DNA from: CAVTSA01 sp963737225
GTDB lineage: Bacteria; Chloroflexota; Dormibacteria; Dormibacterales; Dormibacteraceae
Reading direction: 5' to 3'
Assembly (NCBI GenBank): GCA_963737225.1
Contig: CAVTSA010000005.1
Coordinates: 124,001 to 188,000, forward strand
DNA: 64,000 bases
Shown here: positions 33,834 to 40,777 of the stretch, in pieces
Layout: each line of letters begins with the position of its first letter
Position numbering within the stretch: the stretch's first letter is position 1
Translations under genes and position numbers: made by a program
Notes under the pieces: model-generated
The model's input: the letters and a program-made list of their open reading frames with translations, nothing else
Databases searched by the model: none
Told to the model about the DNA's origin: nothing

Positions 33834-34225
33834 GTGCGAGCCCTCCGGCCGCGCCTGATAAGCGCGATCGCGACCAGCGCTGCGGCGCCGACGGCGAGGG
33901 CCACCAGCGGGTGCGCGTAGACGAGGGCGCCGACCAGGTGCCAGATGACGCTTGCGGCGATCAGGTGGAGCAGCCAGTCCGCCAGCGACGAATGACCGCC
34001 ATGGATAAGGAAGAGGCCGGCCGTCCCGGCGCGGGCGAGCAGCTGATCGATGTGGTCCTCTTCGCGCTCCCAGGCCTCGCATCGGTGGACGGCATCGACC
34101 AGGTCGGCGAACGACTCGTGGAGACTTGCCTGGAATTCGGCCGGCGTCTGCTGCATCGAATCGAGCGGGCTGACCTCAGGCCGCGAGAGAAGCTCGGCGA
34201 CCACCTGGCGGTTGGGAGTCCTCAT
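33830..34225 (-). CDS. Membrane-anchored hypothetical protein
   Basis: 131 residues from the ATG at 34225. A soluble helical N-terminal half (AEFQASLHESFADLVDAVHR) is followed by two hydrophobic helices near the end (WLLHLIAASVIWHLVGALVY, LVALAVGAAALVAIALI) and a basic tail RRGRRART facing the cytoplasm. Both gene ends overlap neighbours. Confidence 0.55.
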   Translation of the reverse strand: MRTPNRQVVAELLSRPEVSPLDSMQQTPAEFQASLHESFADLVDAVHRCEAWEREEDHIDQLLARAGTAGLFLIHGGHSSLADWLLHLIAASVIWHLVGALVYAHPLVALAVGAAALVAIALIRRGRRART

Positions 34226-34512
34226 GACGACACATCCGCTGTCTGCGTAGCGAGGAGCCGCTGAAGCTCTCGCACGCATGTACGGGTCGCACCAATCGCA
34301 TCGCGTGCGGTCGCGGTGAGGCAGCGATGGCGCGGCTCGGAGGGAACTGCCGGGACTGCGCTACTGAACTCGCGGGTCGCACGGTCGAGCCGATCGGCGG
34401 AGGTGCTGAACGTTGACAGCATCCGGTCGAGGGCAAGGCGCCGATCGAGAGACCTCAGGGCCTCGAGCGCTTCGACCGACGGCGCCAGCGGCTCCAGAAG
34501 CTTCGTCACCAC
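34222..34512 (-). CDS. Small helical hypothetical protein
   Basis: 96 residues, MVTKLLEPLAPSVEALEALR. Helical throughout and four-base coupled to the next gene. Unrecognised. Confidence 0.5.
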   Translation of the reverse strand: MVTKLLEPLAPSVEALEALRSLDRRLALDRMLSTFSTSADRLDRATREFSSAVPAVPSEPRHRCLTATARDAIGATRTCVRELQRLLATQTADVSS

Positions 34513-34802
34513 GCAACCTCCTCGCTCGCCTCGCCGACGAGGCTGTCGGCGACAAGGGCTCCGTCGGGGATCCCCTCCCGCAGCAGCCGTCGCGCCACCC
34601 TTTCCTCATGCCAGCAGGGGCGGCCGAAGCTGGCGGCAGTGCAGGTACAGGTGAGGTCGCCGGAGGGCTGGAGCTCGACGTCGTAGCGGTGCTCGCCGTC
34701 GCGCGCGATCACCTGGAAGTGGACCGGGTCGACACGCCAGGCTCGGCGCCTGGTGAGCATTTCGTCGGATGGAGTTCGCCGGTCGAACGCGTTAGGCTTC
34801 AT
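34506..34802 (-). CDS. SWIM zinc-finger protein
   Basis: 98 residues. The segment DLTCTCTAASFGRPCWHEER has the SWIM signature CxC...CxH. A beta-rich start (HFQVIARDGEHRYDVELQP) is also typical of SWIM domains, which bind nucleic acid or protein. It is part of the early operon. Confidence 0.7.
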   Translation of the reverse strand: MKPNAFDRRTPSDEMLTRRRAWRVDPVHFQVIARDGEHRYDVELQPSGDLTCTCTAASFGRPCWHEERVARRLLREGIPDGALVADSLVGEASEEVAW

Positions 34803-34884
34803 CGCTGAGACCTCCTTCGGGTGGTTTCTCGCGGGCCGCCGCTGCTTCGCTGCCAGGCTTGGAGCGGCGGTCCTTTCTTCTTGC

Positions 34885-35121
34885 TCAGGCCGACTGGTGC
34901 GGCTGGTTCAGGGAGCGATCACCTCCTCCATCGCCGACGCCGAAGAGCTTGCGTTCGGCCTCTGACGGGCTGTAGCCGAGGGTCCAGAGGATCGGCAGGT
35001 CCTCCGTGCGGTCGACAAACAGGTCACCGTGGTCGCTGCGGAGCGCCTCGACCTGTTGGAGCCACCGCTGGTAGCGACCAGCGGCTGCAGGTGCGTAGAG
35101 CGGATCCGGACGGGCCATCAC
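34885..35121 (-). CDS. Small hypothetical protein
   Basis: 78 residues starting MMARPDPLYAPAAAGRYQRW. Contains a YQRWLQQVEALRSDHGDLF helix and TLGYSPSEAERKLFGV. Unrecognised. Its start overlaps the stop of the next gene upstream. Confidence 0.5.
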   Translation of the reverse strand: MMARPDPLYAPAAAGRYQRWLQQVEALRSDHGDLFVDRTEDLPILWTLGYSPSEAERKLFGVGDGGGDRSLNQPHQSA

Positions 35122-35333
35122 ATCCGCCTCCCGGCAGGAAGCAGGTCCACGTCACTCCGCCGCCCGCAGGTGTCGCAGGTGAAAGTGGCGTTCGGCCCGA
35201 AGGTCTGCACGAGCCCGCGTCGGTCGGTTCCGCAGAACGAGCACCACACGAGCTGGTCTTCCTCGGTGTCGGGTCCCGCGATTTCGGGTTCCTGACCGGT
35301 CACGCCAGGCGGCAGGTTCCATCCCCCGGTCAC
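35118..35333 (-). CDS. Zinc-ribbon protein
   Basis: 71 residues. WCSFCGTDRRGLVQTFG and FTCDTCGRRSDVDLLPAG give a CxxC-x18-CxxC zinc ribbon. Coupled by four-base overlaps. Confidence 0.6.
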   Translation of the reverse strand: MTGGWNLPPGVTGQEPEIAGPDTEEDQLVWCSFCGTDRRGLVQTFGPNATFTCDTCGRRSDVDLLPAGRRM

Positions 35334-35518
35334 AGCAGACCGTCCTCAGGGAACCCCTCTGCGGCGAGGGCCTCTTGCGCGAACTCGCGCGGCGAGGTTC
35401 CCGACTCCCAGGTGTCACGGAACGGCTGATCTGGCAGATCCGAGATCGAGATGCCGGCCAGCTCGAAGGTCGCGCGATCGACTGCGCGCATCCAGGTCCG
35501 GAAGCCCTCGGCGCTCAC
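35330..35518 (-). CDS. DUF5419-like small protein
   Basis: 62 residues. FRTWMRAVDRATFELAGISI, then DLPDQPFRDTWESGTSPREF and AQEALAAEG, match the small acidic DUF5419-type phage protein in pattern (WMxxVDxxxxxxxGxxxxDLPD...G.SP.E.A.EAL). Function unknown. Confidence 0.6.
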   Translation of the reverse strand: MSAEGFRTWMRAVDRATFELAGISISDLPDQPFRDTWESGTSPREFAQEALAAEGFPEDGLL

Positions 35519-35733
35519 CGGACCGACCCCAGCTCGACGACCTGAGCCGCCGAAACGGCCTCGAAGATCAGCTCAGCGCCGCAGGCCGGGCAGTAGCCGT
35601 GCTCCCGGCGAGTCGCGGCGGGCGCGTGGGCGGGCATTCCGAATCCGCAGGCGGCGCACCACGAGGCACCGTGCACCCAGAGTTCCGGTGCGATGTCTGG
35701 CTCTTCCGGATCCCACTCCGAGGTGGTGCCCAT
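35515..35733 (-). CDS. Zinc-ribbon protein
   Basis: 72 residues. SWCAACGFGMPAHAPAATRR and GYCPACGAELIFEA form a CxxC-x20-CxxC ribbon. The start could lie further upstream (a frame from 35824 overlaps in another register), but the ATG at 35733 fits best. Confidence 0.55.
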   Translation of the reverse strand: MGTTSEWDPEEPDIAPELWVHGASWCAACGFGMPAHAPAATRREHGYCPACGAELIFEAVSAAQVVELGSVR

Positions 35734-35823
35734 GATCGCGAAGCGGACGCTGAGGGGGCCAGGTGGCTGGACGAAGCGCCCAGTCCGCGTCGGCGAAAAG
35801 GGTGGACGCGCGCGAGAGAGCCA

Positions 35824-36045
35824 TCAGGCCGCCTTCCGCCGAACCGACCGGACGATGGAGGCGACGCGGTAGGTCGTCCCGGGGTCGGTGATGTGGAGCG
35901 GGAGGCCCTGCTCGACACGCTGGGCGAGGAGGCGGGCGACGGCGGCGCGGGTAGCAGGAGTCGCGGTTCGCATGACCGCGCCGTCGGCCGCGGTCTTAGA
36001 AACTGCCGGTCGGCGAGCTTGCAAATCGTCCCGCATCACGCCCAT
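35824..36045 (-). CDS. First gene of the early operon, hypothetical
   Basis: 73 residues from the ATG at 36045 (MGVMRDDLQARRPAVSKTAA). A basic helical stretch (ATRAAVARLLAQRVEQGLPL) is followed by a short beta part (HITDPGTTYRVASIVRSV). It faces the divergent regulatory region. A TACTAT hexamer on the minus strand 8-13 bases upstream suggests a very short leader. Confidence 0.5.
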   Translation of the reverse strand: MGVMRDDLQARRPAVSKTAADGAVMRTATPATRAAVARLLAQRVEQGLPLHITDPGTTYRVASIVRSVRRKAA

Positions 36046-36127
36046 TGACACAATAGTAGCTGTTTGGCACGACACATTAGCAAGTCTGGGTGTGCCAACT
36101 GGCACGTTCCATCGCTACGTTTGGGGC
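36046..36127. promoter_or_regulatory. Divergent promoter/operator of the phage-type block
   Basis: A perfect dyad GTGCCA-AC-TGGCAC at 36092-36105, and a further inverted half-site TTGGCAC at 36064-36070. It lies between the minus-strand early operon and the plus-strand HTH gene starting at 36128. TTGACA at 36045-36050 (plus strand) and a TACTAT on the minus strand are promoter-like. This is the expected geometry of a repressor-controlled lysogeny switch. Confidence 0.6.
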
Positions 36128-36595
36128 GTGTCGCCAAGCAGCCGTGACTTCAAGCGACGGATCGTTGGCGCTTTGGAGCGGGCGGTGGGCCCCGGCGGCA
36201 ACGAGGCCGCGTTTAGCCGGCGAATGGGTGAAGTGGTCTCGGATCCTCCTGCACCGTCAACGCTTGGTCGGTGGCTCAGAGGCGAACGGACCATGCCGGC
36301 CTGGGCCTTGCTTGCCTCGGCCGAGACAGTCGGACTTACGGTCAGCGAGTTGCTCGAGGAGAACGCCGCCGGCGCAAGTGCGTTTGTCCGTCGCGACGAA
36401 TTCACCGTCGTGGTTGATGTCCTTGATCAGCTACTCAGCGCGTCTGGCGCGGGCGATGCGATGTCCAAGCGGCTCGAGGATCTTCGGGCTAGGGCGGGCG
36501 ACGAAAGGGATGCCCAACGAGGTGGACTGATAGCTGACCTCGAGAGAGCCGCACAGACCGTCGAGGAGACCGGGGATCAGCGGTCGTCTGCGTGA
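36128..36595 (+). CDS. HTH regulator (probable repressor of the block)
   Basis: 155 residues from the GTG at 36128. A Cro/CI-like helix-turn-helix: AFSRRMGEVVSDPPAPSTLG then RWLRGERTMPAWALLASAE. An acidic helical C-terminus (VLDQLLSASGAGDAMSKRLE) could dimerise. It starts 23 bases past the palindrome and is divergent from the early operon, so it is the natural candidate to bind that operator. Confidence 0.65.
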   Translation: MSPSSRDFKRRIVGALERAVGPGGNEAAFSRRMGEVVSDPPAPSTLGRWLRGERTMPAWALLASAETVGLTVSELLEENAAGASAFVRRDEFTVVVDVLDQLLSASGAGDAMSKRLEDLRARAGDERDAQRGGLIADLERAAQTVEETGDQRSSA

Positions 36596-36918
36596 TGTCG
36601 CAGGAGAGCCTCGAGACGTTCGATCCTCGCTAGGAGCGGCCGACCTCCGAACAGCACCTCGATCTCGACATGGGCGACCGCCGCCGCGGCGAGTACGACG
36701 TCGAGGGGGGCAGCGCGTTGACCCGATTCCCAATCGATGACGTCCCGAGTGGAACACCGCCGGCCGCTGGTTCTCCCGATTGTCGCGGCGAAGGCACGCG
36801 TATCGAGGGCGCACCTCAATCGAGCTCGCGTCATCGCCCGCGCCCCCTGCGCGCGAAACAGGCTGGTGGGCCGAGCCTCGGTCCGATTGCCAACGGTATG
36901 CCGCTCCGCCGCCGCCAT
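36577..36918 (-). CDS. XRE-like small protein
   Basis: About 113 residues from an ATG at 36918; ATGs at 37011 and 36834 are alternatives. RCALDTRAFAATIGRTSGRR, then DVIDWESGQRAAPLDVVLAA, follows the XRE HTH pattern (W E x G x R x P). A short helix (RIERLEALLRHHADDR) ends it. It converges on, and overlaps by 19 bases, the plus-strand HTH gene, so antisense interference is possible. Confidence 0.5.
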   Translation of the reverse strand: MAAAERHTVGNRTEARPTSLFRAQGARAMTRARLRCALDTRAFAATIGRTSGRRCSTRDVIDWESGQRAAPLDVVLAAAAVAHVEIEVLFGGRPLLARIERLEALLRHHADDR

Positions 36919-37010
36919 GTCCCAAAAGCTACTTCGGGAGAAGTCGACCGAACCGCACTTCTGTTCGACGGAACTATCGTTCTGGTCCGCGGGGTTAGGA
37001 TCAACCGGCA

Positions 37011-38267
37011 TTGGCTAGTCAGATCGGCGCCAATATTCGCGCCGCCCGACGTCGACGTGGCATATCACAGCAGGTACTCGCTGAGCGTGCCGGAATGACC
37101 GCGCGCTGGTTGAGCAGCCTTGAGGGTGGACAAACCGATCCGCGCATGTCCAGCGTTCTTGCCCTGGCGGAGGCTCTTGGATGCTCGCTTGACGAGATCG
37201 TATACGGCCATCAGGGGCGAGAATCCACGACTACCTCGACCACTCGTCGGCTTACGCCGCGCCAGGTCCGAGAGATCAAGCGGTTTTCAACGCGGTGGGG
37301 CACCCAGGTCGGCGACGTCTGGTTTCCGTGGGTCGTCGCAGGCTTCGGGCCGTACTCGCCTCAAAACATCGAATCGTTCTTCGATCCACACGAGTTCGAT
37401 TACCCTGCCGAGATTCTGCGAATACGAGAAGAGCTCGAGACGGACATTCGAGACCGGAAGACTAGGGGCGACGAGACGCCGTATGACTCCGAGGCGTTCA
37501 AATTGGTTCGCTTCCATGTGAGCGATCGGGTCACCCCGCACGAGGAGCCGCGCCTCGTTCTCCACTTTCGGCCGACCACTTACTTCACGATGCTGGCCAC
37601 CGATCAGCGATTGGATGTGCCGTTCACGGCCGGTGGGCGTACGCAGACGCTCAGAGAGCGATACGCAACGGATGTCGATCTTCGGGTCGCTCCCGTGCAG
37701 GAGCTGGCCACACATTGGGGCGTTGGCCTCGCCGTGGTGACCAGGGATGGTCGATTACTCGTGTCGGAACGTGGCAACACGGCCGTAGATCCGAATATCT
37801 GCTTTCCTGCCGTAGCCGAATCAGCGTCTCGCGCGATGGACAGCGGTCCCGCTGGTGCGCCTGACCAGTGGTCGATCGCCCAGCGTGGCGTGCGCGAGGA
37901 GCTTGGGATCCAGATCTCCCCGGACGAGCTTGCCTGGCTGAGCTTCGGCGCTAACTCGTATCTGTGCGAATACGGCTTGATCGGCCTCGTCCGGTCAAGC
38001 GAGTCGTTGGACCAGATCGAGAGGCTGAGATCGATGGGGGCTGCTCAGGACTCGTGGGAAACGCGAAGGCTGCATCGGGTCGATTTCAACCCCAAGGCGG
38101 TCGCACGATTTTGTGGCGACTTCGGCCGGCGCTGGTCGGCGTTTGGACTGATAGCGGTCGTCCACGCCCTTATGGCCGAGTTCGGACCCCAGCAGACCCA
38201 GGCCGCGTTCGAGGGGATCTCCGTTCACGTGGTTCAGCATCTGCCAGCGGATCTGCCGGAGTTGTGA
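37011..38267 (+). CDS. XRE HTH fused to a Nudix-like domain
   Basis: 418 residues from a TTG. Residues 1-65 are a classic XRE HTH (IGANIRAARRRRGISQQVLA, then ERAGMTARWLSSLEGGQTDP). A middle domain (about 80-235: RWGTQVGDVWFPWVVAGFGP, LRIREELETDIRDRK) is unknown. The C-terminal part contains a Nudix-box-like SIAQRGVREELGIQIS in which REUxEExGU has become R-G-V-R-E-E-L-G-I, so one conserved Glu is lost. This suggests ligand sensing rather than hydrolysis. It ends the phage-type block; a short CCACC/GGTGG hairpin follows at 38291-38308. Confidence 0.7.
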   Translation: MASQIGANIRAARRRRGISQQVLAERAGMTARWLSSLEGGQTDPRMSSVLALAEALGCSLDEIVYGHQGRESTTTSTTRRLTPRQVREIKRFSTRWGTQVGDVWFPWVVAGFGPYSPQNIESFFDPHEFDYPAEILRIREELETDIRDRKTRGDETPYDSEAFKLVRFHVSDRVTPHEEPRLVLHFRPTTYFTMLATDQRLDVPFTAGGRTQTLRERYATDVDLRVAPVQELATHWGVGLAVVTRDGRLLVSERGNTAVDPNICFPAVAESASRAMDSGPAGAPDQWSIAQRGVREELGIQISPDELAWLSFGANSYLCEYGLIGLVRSSESLDQIERLRSMGAAQDSWETRRLHRVDFNPKAVARFCGDFGRRWSAFGLIAVVHALMAEFGPQQTQAAFEGISVHVVQHLPADLPEL

Positions 38268-38559
38268 GCCAACGCTGAGGACGCCCGAAGCCACCTCCTC
38301 GATGGTGGTTATAGAAGATTATTGTGAAACGTTATACCGACGCATAAGTTGCTGTATTCGGGATGCATGGACCCTCCGGAGAATCCGTACTCGCCAGGTG
38401 CGGGCATCCGGCCGCATGTCCCCGCTGGCCGCGATCGCGAGATCTCCGCGTTTGCCACGGTGCTCAAAACGATTTGCCAAGGAGCGACCCGCCGCGGACA
38501 GTGGCGCCGCCCCTGTGGAAAAGGCGGCGGGCGTTTAGCCCGCATCGATGATCCAACGG

Positions 38560-38755
38560 TTCTCACCTTGTTCAGATTTCGCATCCACCGATAGATCCTG
38601 GTTCGCGCATACCATTCGAGTTTCGAGAAGAATCTCTTGGCGACGGCGTACCGGAAGCAGTTGCACCACCCTCTCAGGCGTCGATTGACCGCCTCGACGA
38701 CATGCCGGGACGCCAACGGGATGCTCCTGTTGGCGAGTCCGCGCACCTTTCTCCG
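38560..38755 (-). pseudogene. Group II intron maturase C-terminal scrap
   Basis: Minus-strand residues HVVEAVNRRLRGWCNCFRYA and FFSKLEWYARTRIYRWM match the maturase-specific (GIIM) domain of group II intron reverse transcriptases. No reverse-transcriptase core or intron RNA ends are near. It abuts the IS630 fragment. Confidence 0.65.
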
Positions 38756-38775
38756 GACTGCTTTTTGGGCCGCCG

Positions 38776-39105
38776 ATGTGCACGTCATCTGTGACAACTA
38801 CACCACGCACAAGACTCAAGAGATCCAAGCGTGGCTCGCTCACCCCCCCCCCCGCATTCAACTCCAGTTCACACCCACGGGCTGATCCCGGATCAACCAA
38901 GTCGAGCGCTGGTTCGGATACCTGACGGATCAGATGCTTCGCCGCGGGCTTCACAAGTCGGTCCAAGCATTGGAAACCGACATCCGCAACTGGCTTGAGA
39001 TCCGACCCAGGATCCCCATCCATTCGTGTGGATTAAGAGCGCGGAGGAGATTCTCGATTCACTGGCCAAATATATCGATAAGATTCAGACGCACGACACT
39101 AGGTG
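38776..39105 (+). mobile_element. IS630-family transposase C-terminal fragment
   Basis: Plus-strand residues DVHVICDNYTTHKTQEIQAW with catalytic Asp, then, after a run of eleven C (38843-38853), RIQLQFTPTG-stop-SRINQVERWFGYLTDQMLRR, and in another frame DPHPFVWIKSAEEILDSLAK. It is a decayed DDE end of an IS630-type transposase. Confidence 0.7.
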
Positions 39106-39385
39106 TGACAACCGAGGACGTTGTCCCTGGGATGAGGGGTAGGCGGGAACGGCCTGAAGGGGTGAGCCCCCCGAGCGACACGGTGGTCTTCCATCACGCA
39201 CAGGCCACAAGGAGGGCTCGACGACCAAGGCAACCCCCCAGCACGCCAACCGCGCCGCACGCCAACGCGCCGCACGCCCCCGCGGCCGACGACGGATGGT
39301 CGACTGCGTCCTCGTGAAGAGAGTGGAGCGTGGAGGCCACCCGCGAGTTCACGCGGGCTGAAGTACAGGCCCTAGAGGTGCCCTT
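39106..39385. other. Non-genic stretch
   Basis: About 280 bases with no recognisable gene between the IS630 scrap and the flavoenzyme stop codon. Confidence 0.35.
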
Positions 39386-40480
39386 TCAGCGCAAGCCGAA
39401 CCGAGCGACGGACAGGTGATCCAGATCGGGTCGACTTACACCGCCCACCAGATCAGCGGCCGCTTCTCCCATTGCCTGGGCCTGATGAAAGCCATGTCCG
39501 GACCCGCCTGCAAGCACGACGACCCGGGGGTGCACCGGATGTGTGCCAACCAGGTAATGATAGTCAGGAGAGTTGGGATACAGGCACGAGGCCGCGGCAA
39601 CGACTTCGGTCAAGGCCGGGACTCGCTCACTCAAGAAATCGCATACTGCCCCAATGTCTGCCGCAGCCGCGGGCCTGACCGCATCTGGGTCCGTACTGTC
39701 CCCTCCATGATGGAAAGCAACCTTCACTCTACCATTCGTCTCCGGCATACCGTAAAGGCTGGTTGCTGGCGGCGCAGCGGGAAACGAGAAGCCAGGGAGA
39801 CCCATCCCGGGATTGTTGAACCAAACCATGACCTGACGCTCTGCCCAAAGAGGCAGGTCCATCTTCGACAGCCGAGGAGTCCAGGCGCCAAGGGCCAAGA
39901 CGAGCCGGTCAGCTTCAAACCGCTCATGCGAGGTAGTCACCTCGACTCGCCTGGCGTCGGAATTCCAACCGCGAGCAGCATCGCCATATCGAGTAGCCGC
40001 TCCATTGCGCTCCGCCATTTCGAGAGCCGCCATAACGCACGCCTCGGGGTCAAGCACAGCGGCTTCAGCATCGAGGATCCCGACCTCACCCGGCTCCACT
40101 CTCAGGGCAGGAAACCGGCGGCGGATCTCCGCCGCGGTGAGCACGTCGGCCGGTGTGCCGATGACGCTCGGCGCCATCCTCTGTGAAGTTGGCAGTCCCA
40201 CGAAAAGCCACCCAATTCGATCGATCAGGTGGCGACCACTCGACCGCTCGAGCTGCTCCCACAGCTCGTAAGAGCGTACCGCATGTTCCAGGTTTCTCGA
40301 AGATGATGCCGGCTTAGTATTGAACAGCCTGCTGTGACCATGCGTAGACCCATGCACATGGGGCGGGTGAAAGGCATCGATTCCGAGTACTGTCAGACGT
40401 CGAGAAGCTAGATGCTGAAGCGCAGCGCTACCCCAAGCGCCCAGGCCGATCACTATCGCATCGAATTTCTGCGTTGTCAC
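39386..40480 (-). CDS. Monomeric sarcosine oxidase / N-methyltryptophan oxidase-like flavoenzyme
   Basis: 364 residues from the GTG at 40480, preceded by an AAGGGGAAGG ribosome-binding site. N-terminal FAD Rossmann motif FDAIVIGLGAWGSAALQHLA then HGSTHGHSRLFNT, as in DAO-type amine oxidases. The C-terminal SCLYPNSPDYHYLVGTHP keeps the Cys that binds FAD covalently in MSOX/SolA. VVVLAGGSGHGFHQAQAMGE completes the fold. The likely reaction is oxidation of a secondary N-methyl amine to aldehyde, amine and H2O2; the substrate is unknown. A degenerate relative lies at 58832-59290. Confidence 0.85.
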   Translation of the reverse strand: MTTQKFDAIVIGLGAWGSAALQHLASRRLTVLGIDAFHPPHVHGSTHGHSRLFNTKPASSSRNLEHAVRSYELWEQLERSSGRHLIDRIGWLFVGLPTSQRMAPSVIGTPADVLTAAEIRRRFPALRVEPGEVGILDAEAAVLDPEACVMAALEMAERNGAATRYGDAARGWNSDARRVEVTTSHERFEADRLVLALGAWTPRLSKMDLPLWAERQVMVWFNNPGMGLPGFSFPAAPPATSLYGMPETNGRVKVAFHHGGDSTDPDAVRPAAAADIGAVCDFLSERVPALTEVVAAASCLYPNSPDYHYLVGTHPVHPRVVVLAGGSGHGFHQAQAMGEAAADLVGGVSRPDLDHLSVARFGLR

Positions 40481-40777
40481 GTCCTTCCCCTTGGGCGAAC
40501 CGGCGGACAGTCGATGTCCATGGAATTGTGAGCCGCCGAAACGGTAAAAGGTCAAAGCCTCCAGGCCAGCATGCCAAGTTCTTGTATGAATGGGCGAACC
40601 GCATCCCGGGAATCAACATAATGCCGAAGTCTGACCCTCAAGCGACCCTGCAGCAATTCTCTCGAAATCCGTAGTGCCACAGACCCGATCGGTTTCCCTC
40701 ACATCAGAAACTCGATGAGGGTAGTTCGGATATTCGGCCTGTAGGGGACCCCGCACGCCGACCACGCACCACAGAAA
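40481..40777. other. Intergenic stretch
   Basis: About 300 bases between the flavoenzyme start and the end of the membrane-protein gene upstream. Nothing recognisable apart from the ribosome-binding site. Confidence 0.35.

Noticed and set aside
35573..35824. A minus-strand frame starting at a TGATG overlap (MALSRASTLFADAD) as an additional early gene.
   Set aside because: It overlaps the zinc-ribbon gene at 35515-35733 for 160 bases, and its second half is shadow-like; no one-base loss would join the two.
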